The notes: generated by a model from the sequence alone, not told the origin. Positions 17,685-29,068 are shown, counted from the first letter of the stretch. The stretch: 64,000 nucleotides of DNA from Natronomonas gomsonensis (GCF_013391635.1 NZ_JACAWU010000002.1:992001-1056000); one strand, 5' to 3'. Translations and numbers: made by a program.

Positions 17685-17698
17685 CCATTTATATACAA
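17685..17698 (-). promoter_or_regulatory. TATA box of the pilin-like gene
   Basis: On the minus strand GTATATAAATG, about 65-70 nt before the ATG at 17624, between it and the end of the ABC1 kinase gene. This is one of the clearest TATA boxes in the window and shows that the pilin-like gene is transcribed separately from the kinase gene. Confidence 0.6.
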
Positions 17699-17717
17699 CT
17701 CCGACAGCGACGGGACT

Positions 17718-19379
17718 CTACTTTTCGTCGCGCTGCTCCCGGAGGCTCTGCCGAGTGAACTGTGGGGTTGCTCGGATACCCTTTCGGCTTCGGAACGACC
17801 GCCACAGGAGCGCCGCGACGGGAATCGAGACGGCTGCCGCGACGAGCGACGCCTCCAGCGTCGAGAAGGCGTACAGCACCGCCGACGCCATCACGGTCGC
17901 CGACAGCAGCCCGCCCAGAATCAACCGCTTTGCGAGCGTGTCGAGCGCACGTTCGTCGTCGGAAATCTCCAGTTGGACGGTCACGTCGCCGCGCTCGACG
18001 CGGTCGAGCGTGTTCTCCAGTTTCGGCGGGACGCGAACCATCGACTCGCCGAAATCGCGGGCTTCGGTCACCCGGTCCTCGATGAACCCGCGGGCGCTCT
18101 CCTCGATGAACCCCTGTTCGCGGAGGTAGTCGGTCGCCACCTCGATGAAGTCGAAGTCCTCGTCGAGGGTGACACAGACGCCCTCGACGACCGTCGCCAC
18201 CCGCAACACCAACGCGAGATTCGGCGGCAACCGGAGCGGGAACTCGTAGATGGTGTCCTCGACCTGCTGGATGATTTGCTGGACGCGGTACTGTTCGATG
18301 TCCTCCCCCCGGGCGTCGGCGATAGCCAGTTCCATAACGTTCGCCATCACCTCGCGGTCGGCCTGCGGACTGAGCGTCCCCATCTCGACGAGGGTGTCGA
18401 GAATGTCGTCGATGTCCTGTCGGGCGATAGCCATGTAGAAGTCGATGATTTTCTCCTGGATGAACGGGTCGACCCGTCCGGACATCCCGAAGTCATAGAA
18501 GACGATGGTGCCGTCGTCTTGAACCGCGAGATTTCCGGGGTGTGGGTCGGCGTGGAAGACGCCGTCCTGGACGATCATCTGGAGGTAGACGCGCTGGAGC
18601 GTCTCCGCGAGCGTGGTTCGGTCGAGTCCGAGGCTGTCGAGGTTGTCGATTTGGGAGATTTTCGTCCCGCCGACGTACTCCATCGTGAGTACGCGCTTGC
18701 TCGACAACTCCGGTAGCGCGACGGGAACCCGAACATTGGGATTGTCGGCGAGGTTCCCGCCGATTTCTTCGAGCATTCGACGCTCCCGCTCGTAGTTCAT
18801 CTCCTCGCGGATGGTCCGTTCGAACTCGTCGGCGAGCGTCTCCAAGGAGAACGACCGCGTGTCGTCGACGAACTGCATCAGTATCGGCAGCGACCACCGG
18901 ATGACCCGGAGGTCGGCTTCGACGAGGTCCTCTATGCCGGGCCGGCGAATCTTCACCGCCACCTGCTGGTCGTCGAGGGAGGCGATGTACACCTGTCCGA
19001 GGCTCGCACCGCTTATCGCCTCGGTGTCGAACTCGTCGAACGTCGTCTCGATGGGGCCGATGTCTTCCTCGAAGATTTGCTTTGCTTCCCGCCAGTCGGC
19101 CGGCGGGACGTCGTCCTGTAGGCTCTCGAACTCATCGACGTACTCCGGGGGGAGGATGTCCGGCCGCGTCGACAGCAGCTGCCCGAGTTTGATGAACGTC
19201 GGGCCGAGGGTGAGGAGGGAGTTCAACAGCGCCTGGGCACGTTTCCGTCGGGTTTCGGCCGTGACTCGGCGACCGGAGCCGAACAGGAAGAATCGCTTTC
19301 GGTCCCGCGCGTACGCCAAGAGCAGCGGCAAGAACTGGTAGGCGACGACGACGAACCGCCGATAGACACGAAAGTTCAC
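17718..19379 (-). CDS. ABC1/UbiB-family atypical kinase
   Basis: 553 residues from a GTG at 19379. The family hallmarks are the KxGQ motif in FIKLGQLLSTRPD, the Ala-rich SGASLGQVY loop that replaces a normal Gly-rich loop, VAVKIRRPG with the ATP Lys, HADPHPGNL (catalytic loop) and VFYDFGMSGR (metal-binding Asp). Two C-terminal hydrophobic segments probably anchor it in the membrane. UbiB/COQ8 members support quinone biosynthesis and other lipid processes through ATPase activity. Here menaquinone or membrane lipid homeostasis is likely, but the target is unknown. Confidence 0.9.
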   Translation of the reverse strand: MNFRVYRRFVVVAYQFLPLLLAYARDRKRFFLFGSGRRVTAETRRKRAQALLNSLLTLGPTFIKLGQLLSTRPDILPPEYVDEFESLQDDVPPADWREAKQIFEEDIGPIETTFDEFDTEAISGASLGQVYIASLDDQQVAVKIRRPGIEDLVEADLRVIRWSLPILMQFVDDTRSFSLETLADEFERTIREEMNYERERRMLEEIGGNLADNPNVRVPVALPELSSKRVLTMEYVGGTKISQIDNLDSLGLDRTTLAETLQRVYLQMIVQDGVFHADPHPGNLAVQDDGTIVFYDFGMSGRVDPFIQEKIIDFYMAIARQDIDDILDTLVEMGTLSPQADREVMANVMELAIADARGEDIEQYRVQQIIQQVEDTIYEFPLRLPPNLALVLRVATVVEGVCVTLDEDFDFIEVATDYLREQGFIEESARGFIEDRVTEARDFGESMVRVPPKLENTLDRVERGDVTVQLEISDDERALDTLAKRLILGGLLSATVMASAVLYAFSTLEASLVAAAVSIPVAALLWRSFRSRKGIRATPQFTRQSLREQRDEK

Positions 19380-19471
19380 CGGGAGGACACCTCACCGAAC
19401 CGGCCGCTCGACGACCGGAAGGGCTGCAGACGTACGGGGGATGCCGTAGTGATAAGAGTGGAGTACACGCG

Positions 19472-19819
19472 TCAGGAGATGGGAATCCGCTGGCCGCTCT
19501 CTTCGGTGGATTTGGGGAGCCGAAGCGTGAGGACGCCACGCTCCATCTCACCGGATGCGTCAGCGCCCGAAACGTCGGGCGGCAACGGCAGTTCGGCGTC
19601 GAGAAACAGCGAGCGCTCCTCGGTCACGTAGCGAAAGGAGGTCGGCAGCGACTTCTCGCGTCGCGCCTCGATGCGGAGTCGGCCGTCGTCGAGTGTCACG
19701 TCGAGGGTGTCGGCCGTCGCACCGGGGAGGTCGACGACGAGTAGATAGGCATCGTCGCTCTCCAGTAAGTCGGCGAACACCGTCTCCGGGAGCTCGCCGA
19801 GAGCCTCACGCAGTTGCAT
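19472..19819 (-). CDS. Hsp20/alpha-crystallin small heat-shock protein
   Basis: 115 residues from the ATG at 19819. The alpha-crystallin beta-sandwich is visible as YLLVVDLPGATADTLDVTL, then the edge strand and GVLTLRLPKS with the conserved G-x-L motif near the C-terminus; a short IPIS tail gives the I-x-I motif that links dimers into oligomers. It is an ATP-independent holdase. The frame is open for 22 more codons upstream, but the shorter start fits family length. Confidence 0.85.
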   Translation of the reverse strand: MQLREALGELPETVFADLLESDDAYLLVVDLPGATADTLDVTLDDGRLRIEARREKSLPTSFRYVTEERSLFLDAELPLPPDVSGADASGEMERGVLTLRLPKSTEESGQRIPIS

Positions 19820-19971
19820 ACGCCGGGGTACGCCCGCCGGAGCGTTAAAGCCCTCGGTGGCGGTGATTCGGCTATCGACGCCCACTGTTCGTCGTCCGTG
19901 ACGGTAGCGTGTTGGTCTCGCCGCTGTGAGGGGCGCGACCCTTTTTCACCTTGCCGGCCTCAGAGTTCGGT

Positions 19972-21195
19972 ATGAGCGACGTACGCGAAACAGGGTTCAA
20001 ACAGCGCATCCGCGTGGCTGACGCCCGCGAGCGCTTACTCGACGTGGACCCCCTAGACAGAACCGAGCGCGTCCCCCTTTCGGTGGCAGACGGCCGGACC
20101 CTCGCCGAACCCATCGACGCCGCCCGAAACGTTCCCCACTACGCACGCGCCGCGATGGACGGGTGGGCAGTGCGCGCCGAGGACACCTTCGGCGCCTCCG
20201 ACCGCTCGCCGGCGATACTCCGACCCGCGGAGTCGGCTGGGCCGAACGCCGCCGTCCGCGTTCACACCGGCAGCGAACTCCCCGAGGGCGCCGATTCGGT
20301 CGTGATGGTCGAGCAAACCGAGGAGATAGCCGGCGAACTCGAAGTGTTCGACGCCGTCGCCGAGGGCGAAAACGTCGCCCCTGTCGGCGAGGACGTCGAG
20401 ACCGGCCAGCGGCTCTACGAATCCGGCCACCAGCTCCGTCCCTCGGACCTCGGACTGTTGAAGGCTATCGGCGTCGACACCGTCGAGGTGGTTTCCCGAC
20501 CGGAAGTCGCCGTCGTCCCGACCGGCGAGGAACTCGTCCAGGCCGACCCCGACCCGGGCGAGGTTATCGAGACGAACCGATTTACCGTCTCGCGACTCGC
20601 CGAGCGCTGGGGCGCCGACGTGACACGGCGGAACATCGTCACCGACGACCACGAGGCGCTCCGCGTCGCCGTCGAACGCGACCTCACGCGAGACGTGGTG
20701 GTTACGACCGGCGGCTCCTCCGTCGGCGAACGGGACCTCATCCCGGAAGTCGTCGAGGAACTCGGCGAGGTGTTCGTCCACGGGGTCGCGCTGAAACCGG
20801 GCCATCCGGTCGCTCTCGGCCGCGTGGAGGACACGACGGTCGTGATGCTGCCCGGCTATCCCGTCGCCGCCATCGTCAACGCCGTCCAGTTCCTCCGACC
20901 GCTCATCAAACACCTCGGTCGGATGCCGAGAAATCCGCTTCCGACACGTGAGGCTGAACTGACGCGGAAGATACGGAGCGAACCCGGCGTTCGGACGTTC
21001 GTTCGGGTGAAGCTCGACCGCGTGCCGCGTGACGGGGGCGACGACGCCGTCGAAGCGACGCCGACACGGGCCAGCGGGTCGGGCATCCTCTCCAGTGTCG
21101 CTCTCGCCGACGGGTGGGTCGTCGTCGAGGAGAGCCGCGAAGGGATTCCGAAGGGCGAAACCGTGACCGTCCAAGACTGGGAGTACAATGCGTAG
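19972..21195 (+). CDS. moeA: Molybdopterin molybdenumtransferase MoeA (first of two)
   Basis: 407 residues from the ATG at 19972. Inserts molybdate (or tungstate) into adenylylated molybdopterin, completing the cofactor. Motifs: ARAAMDGWAV, the metal-handling segment TGSELPEGADSVV, the MPT-binding TTGGSSVGERD and the LPGYPVAAI loop. It overlaps the next moeA by 8 nt, so the two are translationally coupled. Tandem moeA paralogs are common in archaea and have been proposed to separate Mo and W, or steps of insertion. Confidence 0.92.
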   Translation: MSDVRETGFKQRIRVADARERLLDVDPLDRTERVPLSVADGRTLAEPIDAARNVPHYARAAMDGWAVRAEDTFGASDRSPAILRPAESAGPNAAVRVHTGSELPEGADSVVMVEQTEEIAGELEVFDAVAEGENVAPVGEDVETGQRLYESGHQLRPSDLGLLKAIGVDTVEVVSRPEVAVVPTGEELVQADPDPGEVIETNRFTVSRLAERWGADVTRRNIVTDDHEALRVAVERDLTRDVVVTTGGSSVGERDLIPEVVEELGEVFVHGVALKPGHPVALGRVEDTTVVMLPGYPVAAIVNAVQFLRPLIKHLGRMPRNPLPTREAELTRKIRSEPGVRTFVRVKLDRVPRDGGDDAVEATPTRASGSGILSSVALADGWVVVEESREGIPKGETVTVQDWEYNA

Positions 21196-23068
21196 AAAGG
21201 AGTTCCGCGATTTGGCCGACCCCGCCGAGGCCCACGAGGCAATCGCCTCGCTGGACCTCCGAGCGGACGACGAGACCGTCCCGCTCCGAGAGGCCCGCGG
21301 CCGCGTGCTGTCCGAGCGCATCGACGCCGCCCTCGACGTGCCGGGATTCGACCGCGCGAGCGTCGACGGCTACGCGCTGAAAGCCGCCGACACCTTCGGC
21401 GCCGACGAGGCCGACCCCGTCGAGTTGGAGCTGGTCGGCGAGGTCCACGCCGGCGCCGAACCCGACGTGGAGGTCGAAGACGGTGAGTGTGCCGAAATCT
21501 CGACCGGTGCCGTCCTCCCACCGGGCGCCGACGCGGTGGTGATGGTCGAGCGCACCGACACTGATGGTGAAACCGTCCTCGTCCGCACCTCGCTGGCGCC
21601 GGGCGACCGCGTGATGTTCGCGGGCGCCGACGTGGCCGCCGGCGAGCGGGCCCTCGGCCCCGGAACCGTGTTGACGCCGCGGGAAATCGGCTTGCTGTCC
21701 GCCCTCGGGGTCGACGAAGTGCCCGTTCGTGGAAAGCCGACGGTCGGCATCATCTCGACCGGCGACGAACTCGTCCGTCCCGGCGAACCACTGGACAGCG
21801 ATTCGGGCGAAATCTACGACGTGAACAGCTACACGACGGCGACAGCAATCGAGGAAGCCGGCGGCGAGGCGCGGCTGTACCCTCACGCCGGCGACGACTA
21901 CGAGGCGATGGAGTCGGTCCTCCGGGAGGCCGCAAGCGAGTGTGACCTCGTGCTCTCCTCGGGGTCGACCTCGGCGTCGGCCGTCGATGTCATCTACCGC
22001 GTCGTCGAGGAGACGGGCGAACTCCTCCTCCATGGCGTCGCGGTCAAACCCGGCAAACCGATGCTCGTCGGGCGGCTGGATGGGTCAGCCTACATCGGCC
22101 TTCCCGGCTATCCGGTTTCGGCGTTGACCATCTTCCGGACGTTCGTCGCGCCCGCCGTTCGGAGCGCTGCCGGACTGCCTGAACCGCGAACCGCCACCGT
22201 CACCGGCGAGATGGCCGTCCGGGAGCGATACAGCGAGGGGCGACTGCGATACATGCCCGCCGGAGTGGTCGAGGACGGCGACGGAACCACGCTCGTCTAC
22301 CCGGTCGACAAGGGTAGCGGCGCGACGACGAGTCTCGTCGAGGCGGACGGCGTGGTCGCCGTCGACCCCGACGTGGAGTACCTCGATTCGGGCGAGGAAG
22401 TCGAGGTGCAGTTGTTCTCCGCCGACGTTCGCCCGCCCAGCCTGTTCGGCGCCGGCGAGGACGACCCCGCGCTGTCGCGGCTGCTGGACCGAGTCGAGCG
22501 ACCGCGATATCTCGGCGTCGGCAGCCGACAGGGAATCAGACGACTCCGCGACGGCGTCACCGACGTTGCCGTCGTGTCGGGCGACGCCGAACCCGCCGAC
22601 GCGACCGAACTCGGCGGCTGGACCCGCGAGTGGGGGCTGGTCGTCCCGGCCGACAATCCCGACGACATCGATGGCCTCGCCGACCTCGTCGACCGGGAAC
22701 TCCGGTTCGTCAACCGGACGACCGACTCAGGGCTTCGGACCACCCTCGGCGACGCTGTTGCCGACCTCGCCGACGAACGCGGCGTCGACCGCCACGACCT
22801 CGTGGAGGCCATCGACGGCTTCGAGTTCGCCGTTCGTGCCCACGAATCGCCCGCACGCAAAGTCCTCGCCGGAAAGGCCGACGCCGGCCTCGGGTTGGCC
22901 GCGACCGCCGACGCACTCGGGATGGGGTTCGTCCCCTGCGGAACCGAGACGGTACGGGTGTACGGAAGCGACGACCGCCTCGAAAAGCCGGGGGTCACGC
23001 GGTTGGCGACAGTCATCGATGACGGCGCCTCGGTCATCGAGTCGCTGCCCGGCTACGACTCGCAGTAG
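21188..23068 (+). CDS. moeA: MoeA with C-terminal periplasmic-binding-protein-like domain (second of two)
   Basis: 626 residues. Residues 1 to about 400 repeat the MoeA fold (DRASVDGYAL, TGAVLPPGADAVV, SSGSTSASAVD, LPGYPVSAL). The last 190 residues resemble the PBP/LysR-substrate-binding domain found fused to archaeal MoeA (SRQGIRRLRDGVTDVAV, then a Rossmann-like pattern), thought to bind an oxyanion or a small regulator. The MPT site reads SSGSTSASAVD rather than TTGGSSVGERD, so it may differ in activity from its upstream neighbour. Overlaps moeA1 by 8 nt. Confidence 0.9.
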   Translation: MRRKEFRDLADPAEAHEAIASLDLRADDETVPLREARGRVLSERIDAALDVPGFDRASVDGYALKAADTFGADEADPVELELVGEVHAGAEPDVEVEDGECAEISTGAVLPPGADAVVMVERTDTDGETVLVRTSLAPGDRVMFAGADVAAGERALGPGTVLTPREIGLLSALGVDEVPVRGKPTVGIISTGDELVRPGEPLDSDSGEIYDVNSYTTATAIEEAGGEARLYPHAGDDYEAMESVLREAASECDLVLSSGSTSASAVDVIYRVVEETGELLLHGVAVKPGKPMLVGRLDGSAYIGLPGYPVSALTIFRTFVAPAVRSAAGLPEPRTATVTGEMAVRERYSEGRLRYMPAGVVEDGDGTTLVYPVDKGSGATTSLVEADGVVAVDPDVEYLDSGEEVEVQLFSADVRPPSLFGAGEDDPALSRLLDRVERPRYLGVGSRQGIRRLRDGVTDVAVVSGDAEPADATELGGWTREWGLVVPADNPDDIDGLADLVDRELRFVNRTTDSGLRTTLGDAVADLADERGVDRHDLVEAIDGFEFAVRAHESPARKVLAGKADAGLGLAATADALGMGFVPCGTETVRVYGSDDRLEKPGVTRLATVIDDGASVIESLPGYDSQ

Positions 23069-23099
23069 GTTTTTGTCAGCACGGGTTGCATGATTCGGT

Positions 23100-23306
23100 A
23101 TGTCCTGTGACCACGAACTCGATGCCGAGTATCTGTATCCGGGCGACACCGACGTGTTGGAGATTTACGAAGGCGACGACGGCGTTCACGTGACGCTGGC
23201 ACTCGCCTGTCCGGAGTGCGGCGAAGCGCTCGAAGTCGACGCGGCCGTCGAGAGCGTCGAAGAGGGCGACTTCGAGTTGCCGCTCGACGACGAACTGTAC
23301 GACTAG
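23100..23306 (+). CDS. Small zinc-binding-type acidic protein
   Basis: 68 residues. Cys3, His5, and the pair CPEC (about 38-41) could make a single zinc site. The rest is strongly acidic and beta-rich. No known function; conserved small proteins of this kind are common in haloarchaea. It starts 31 nt after moeA2, perhaps in the same transcript, and its stop overlaps the stop of the convergent HAD gene by 4 nt. Confidence 0.6.
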   Translation: MSCDHELDAEYLYPGDTDVLEIYEGDDGVHVTLALACPECGEALEVDAAVESVEEGDFELPLDDELYD

Positions 23307-23926
23307 ACGAGGTCGTCGACGCGGTCGACGCGGTGGTCGCCGACGACACACAGGCCACGTCGGTCGTGGCCGTGGCGTTCGACGTGTGCGCCGTCTAGGC
23401 CGGCGTTCCACGCTGCTCCCACGTCGTGGGGGCCGTCGCCGACGAGGACGCCGTCGCCGTCGGCGCCGACCGACGACAGCGCCATGTGGACGGGTTCCGG
23501 GTCCGGTTTCCAGCCGGTCTCCTCGGTACAGCAGACGACCGCATCGAACCAGTCGCCGATGTCGAGCGCCTCCAACACCGGGTCGGTGAGGTACTCCTGA
23601 CAGTGCGTGACGAGCACCGTCGGCGAATCGAGGTTCCCGACCACCTCGGCGTCGTCGTAAAGATAGGTTGCGTCGGCACGGGCCTCGGGGTCTTCCTCCT
23701 CGTGATACACCTCCCAGAACGTCTCGACGTCGACGCCCCACTCGGAGAGTTGGTCGTTGCGAACGCCGCCCAAGCCGTGCCACACCGCCTCGGCCTCCCG
23801 CTCGGAGAAATCGTGGCCGACGCGGTCGCCGACGCGGTCGAACACGTCGTGGACGTATCCAGGTTCTACGTCGACGAGGGTGCCGTCGAGGTCGAACACC
23901 CAGTGGTCGTAGGACGGGACGCTCAT
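23303..23926 (-). CDS. HAD-family hydrolase
   Basis: 207 residues. Motif I WVFDLDGTLVD, motif II VLVTHCQEY, Lys in WKPDPEPVHMAL and motif IV VLVGDGPHDVGAA. The small helical cap after motif I is typical of phosphoglycolate-phosphatase-like (Gph) members, and the EEETGWKP-like context fits a phosphatase. Substrate unknown. Convergent with the small zinc protein, sharing 4 nt. Confidence 0.85.
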   Translation of the reverse strand: MSVPSYDHWVFDLDGTLVDVEPGYVHDVFDRVGDRVGHDFSEREAEAVWHGLGGVRNDQLSEWGVDVETFWEVYHEEEDPEARADATYLYDDAEVVGNLDSPTVLVTHCQEYLTDPVLEALDIGDWFDAVVCCTEETGWKPDPEPVHMALSSVGADGDGVLVGDGPHDVGAAWNAGLDGAHVERHGHDRRGLCVVGDHRVDRVDDLV

Positions 23927-24001
23927 GGGTTCCAGCGTAGGTGAGTACCGAATAAGTGCTTTCTGGAGGCGGTTGGTTGCTGATGCCGACGCCGGCGGAG
24001 G

Positions 24002-24400
24002 CTACTCTCTGTCCCGAACGTGGATTCGGGAGCCGAGATACTTCGTGAGGACCTCGGGTACGTCGTCTGCGTTGAACAACTCGAGGTCCGCCGCGATGGC
24101 GTCCTGAAGGGCCTCGTAGTACGCGTCGTCAGTCCCGAGTTCCCGAAACTCGACCGACTCGACATCCGTCCCGAGCATCTCCTCGGCCAGTTCACACATG
24201 TGGCCGTGGTCGTTCACCTCGCCCCGCCAGAGGTTATCTCTGAAAAACAGCCAGCCGTCCTCGCCAGGCGGCGCTGCCCGCTTGAAAAGCGTCGTCTCGA
24301 CGGTCGCGGGGTCGAGTCGGACCGTCGGGTCCGACGGCGAGAGTCGAAGCCGAACGGCGAAGACGTACTCCGCATCGCCCACGTCCTGTGGGTCGCTCAT
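24002..24400 (-). CDS. LWR-salt family protein
   Basis: 132 residues. It contains the NLWRGE segment that gives the haloarchaeal LWR-salt family its name, after an FFRD stretch, and a beta-rich start (EYVFAVRLRLS). The family is, as far as I know, without defined function. It lies 5 nt after the pterin dehydratase gene on the same strand, so they should be cotranscribed. No TM segment. Confidence 0.75.
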   Translation of the reverse strand: MSDPQDVGDAEYVFAVRLRLSPSDPTVRLDPATVETTLFKRAAPPGEDGWLFFRDNLWRGEVNDHGHMCELAEEMLGTDVESVEFRELGTDDAYYEALQDAIAADLELFNADDVPEVLTKYLGSRIHVRDRE

Positions 24401-24405
24401 CGGTC

Positions 24406-24684
24406 TCAGTCCGCGAGTTCGTTGAACCGCGCGGCGAGGTCGGTGTCGTTTTCGGTGATGCCGCCGGCGTCGTGGGTCGTCAGTCGGACCTCCACCTCCC
24501 GCCAGCCGACGGTCATCTCGGGGTGGTGGAACGCCTCCTCGGCGAGGCCGCCCGCCCCTGCGGCGAAGCCGACGCCTTCGAGATACGAGTCGAACTCGAA
24601 GGTGCGGACGATTTTGTCGCCGTCACGTTCCCAGCCCTCCGGTAGTCGACGCTCGATTTCCTCGTCGGATAGCAGGTCACTCAT
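24406..24684 (-). CDS. 4a-hydroxytetrahydrobiopterin dehydratase (PCD/DCoH)
   Basis: 92 residues. The family motif of paired histidines is present as EEAFHHPEMTVGWREVEVRLTTHD, where the HH and the later His bind and dehydrate the 4a-carbinolamine. Length and order match the PCD fold. In haloarchaea it supports recycling of pterin used by aromatic amino-acid hydroxylases, or has a related pterin role. Followed after 5 nt by the LWR-salt gene. Confidence 0.92.
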   Translation of the reverse strand: MSDLLSDEEIERRLPEGWERDGDKIVRTFEFDSYLEGVGFAAGAGGLAEEAFHHPEMTVGWREVEVRLTTHDAGGITENDTDLAARFNELAD

Positions 24685-24738
24685 GGGTGAGTAGTCGGTC
24701 CGTGACCCGATAAAACTACGCGAGCAGCGAGGGGCCGG

Positions 24739-25575
24739 TCAGTCGCCGGCCGGTGCGGCGGCCGTCGAGCGGGCACCGAGGGCTCGGGTGCGCCGAATCG
24801 CCGCGAGCGTCAGTCCGAAGGCGACAAACGAGAGACCGAGAATCAACAGTTGGCCGTCGTTGCCGAACGCGCGGCGAGCGACGACGAGTTGGGAGACCAC
24901 GAGTGCAGCGCCGACCCCGCCCGCGTAGGCGACGGCCCGGGCGCCGAGTTCCCGACTCCACAGCGCGACGAGACACAGTGCGGCGAACATCGCGAAGCCG
25001 AGGCCGTAGTAGACGAACTGTGCGATTTCGCCGAAGGCGACGAACAGTCGCGGGGTGAGGCCGACCATCACGGGAAAGCCCAGGAGTGCAGCGGTCGCGG
25101 CGGTCTGAATCTTCTCGAAGGTCACCTCGGACACGTCGGCGTAGGCCCACACCGTCGCGCCGACGAGGAACGCGAGGATGAGCGACGCGAACGTGAAGTG
25201 CAGCGTCAACACGACGATGGAGTAGCCGAACACCAACTCGTTTACGAGGACGGTGAACGCCCCGAAGACGATTTGCACCGGCGTCAACAGCATCGCGGCG
25301 AGGGTGGCGAGGCGAATCCGTCGTGAGTGACCACCGCGCCACGCCGCAATCGTAGAGCCGATGATGAGGAAGCCGGTTATCATCGCCACCAGTCGGTGGG
25401 ACCACTCGATGAACGACATGAAGTTCGCCGGGAACAGCCCGAAGACGGCGCCGTCGCACAGCGGCCACCGGGCTTCACAGGTCAGTCCGGCCCCGGACGT
25501 GGCCGTGATGACCCCGACGAGTGCCGTGAGCGCCGTCGTGACGGTCGTGACGAGCAACAGCCGACGGAAGTCCAT
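24739..25575 (-). CDS. ctaA: Heme A synthase (CtaA/COX15)
   Basis: 278 residues with about eight TM helices. Converts heme O to heme A for terminal oxidases; membrane enzyme. Conserved histidines lie in EWSHRLVAMI and TLHFTF, which should ligate heme; a Cys pair (GLTCEARWPLCDGAV) in the first external loop is typical of this family. At about 280 residues it is the short archaeal/bacterial type. It stands alone, divergent from the malic enzyme gene. Confidence 0.9.
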   Translation of the reverse strand: MDFRRLLLVTTVTTALTALVGVITATSGAGLTCEARWPLCDGAVFGLFPANFMSFIEWSHRLVAMITGFLIIGSTIAAWRGGHSRRIRLATLAAMLLTPVQIVFGAFTVLVNELVFGYSIVVLTLHFTFASLILAFLVGATVWAYADVSEVTFEKIQTAATAALLGFPVMVGLTPRLFVAFGEIAQFVYYGLGFAMFAALCLVALWSRELGARAVAYAGGVGAALVVSQLVVARRAFGNDGQLLILGLSFVAFGLTLAAIRRTRALGARSTAAAPAGD

Positions 25576-25710
25576 AATCGACGTTCGGTACTACGGGAGT
25601 ATATACCCCCCGAAACCGGACGCTGGCGGGAGCCGACGACCGGTTGGGGCAACGTCTGCCGAACTCCTCGGCTTGGGTAGCTTTTTGAGGCCAGTCGACG
25701 GGGTACCAGT

Positions 25711-27969
<2,259 letters not shown>

Positions 27970-28003
27970 CCGACCGGGACCGTCGGGAGCGGTCGGCCTT
28001 TTT
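27970..28003 (+). terminator. Terminator of maeB
   Basis: Inverted repeat CCGACC...GGTCGG with a 15-nt loop starting directly after the maeB stop codon, followed by a run of five T (27999-28003). Typical of an intrinsic archaeal terminator. Confidence 0.65.
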
Positions 28004-28064
28004 CGCCCACGTTTTTGCGCCGAGTGGGGAGCGAAGCGATCCCCGAGGCGGAAAAAGGTGGAAG

Positions 28065-28126
28065 TTGAGGAGATCGTCAATCTGGCCGGTGTGGCGGTCG
28101 TCGACGCACAGTCAAACGGTCAGTAA
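28065..28126 (+). pseudogene. Fragment of a second maeB: duplicated 3' end
   Basis: The sequence repeats the last 62 nt of maeB (27908-27969) with about nine differences, ending in TAA where maeB ends in TAG. Most differences are synonymous: both read [21 protein letters not shown], and only two codons (K/E and D/E) change the residue. There is no start and no further matching maeB sequence upstream, so this is the remains of a diverged paralog rather than a recent duplication. Confidence 0.75.
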
Positions 28127-28229
28127 CCGCCTCGGTCTGGACAACTGTCCGCTTTCTCCGTGAAACGTGGTAACAGTACGGCAGTCGCCCGTCGAAACGT
28201 TGAAACCCGATTCCCCCGACAATCGGGGT

Positions 28230-29063
28230 ATGGCACGCAAGTTCAGCATGGACCGTCGTGCGTATCTGAAGACGGTCGGAGCAGCGGGGACGACCGCAGC
28301 GGTTGCGGGTTGTCTCGGCAACGGTGGGAACGGCAACGGCAACGGCAATGGGAACGGCAATGGAAACGGGAACGGAAACGGCGACGGCAACGACGTAATC
28401 GTTCCGGGGACCGCCTCCGGGTTCCCGCCGTTCGAGTACACCCAAGACGGGGAGTTGGTCGGCTTCGACGTCGACCTCGCCGAGGAGGCGATTACCCGCG
28501 CCGGCTACGAAGTCGGCGACTGGGTCGACATCGAATTCGACTCGCTCATCCCGTCGTTGACCGGCGGCGACATCGACCTCGTCGCGGCCGCGATGACGAT
28601 TACCGACGAGCGGTCGGAGCAAATCGCGTTCTCGAACCCCTACTACGAGGCCAATCAGTCCGTGTTGGTCTCTTCCGACGGCGATTTCGCACCCGAAGGC
28701 GAGTCCGACCTCGAAGGCCAGGTCATCGGAGCCCAATCCGGGACGACCGGCGCCGCGGAAGCCGAACGGCTCATCGAGGAGGGCGTCGTCGACGGCGACG
28801 ACTACCGCCAGTACGACAACTACACGCTGGCGGTCGAGGACCTCGAGAACGGCAACGTCGACGCCATCATCATCGACGTGCCGGTCGCGAACAACTTCGC
28901 CGACAGCCGGTCGGTCGAGGTCGCCTTCGTCATCGAGACCGGCGAGGAGTACGGTCTTGGGATGCGACAGGACGACGACCGCATCGGCGACATCAACGAC
29001 GCACTCGCCGAGATTCGCGAGGACGGCACCTACGAGGACCTCGTCGCCGAGTACTTCGAGTGA
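28230..29063 (+). CDS. Amino-acid ABC transporter substrate-binding lipoprotein (Tat-exported)
   Basis: 277 residues from the ATG at 28230. The N-terminus has a twin-arginine motif (DRRAYLKTVGA, Arg9-Arg10) and a lipobox ending AVAGC, so Cys28 is the lipid anchor. A flexible tract of alternating Gly and Asn follows (28318-28390). The rest is a family-3 solute-binding protein for polar amino acids (GFDVDLAEEAITRAG, then IGAQSGTTGA). The binding protein catches the ligand outside the cell and passes it to the permeases that follow. A true start at the second Met (28248) is possible. Confidence 0.9.
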   Translation: MARKFSMDRRAYLKTVGAAGTTAAVAGCLGNGGNGNGNGNGNGNGNGNGNGDGNDVIVPGTASGFPPFEYTQDGELVGFDVDLAEEAITRAGYEVGDWVDIEFDSLIPSLTGGDIDLVAAAMTITDERSEQIAFSNPYYEANQSVLVSSDGDFAPEGESDLEGQVIGAQSGTTGAAEAERLIEEGVVDGDDYRQYDNYTLAVEDLENGNVDAIIIDVPVANNFADSRSVEVAFVIETGEEYGLGMRQDDDRIGDINDALAEIREDGTYEDLVAEYFE

Positions 29064-29068
29064 GATAG

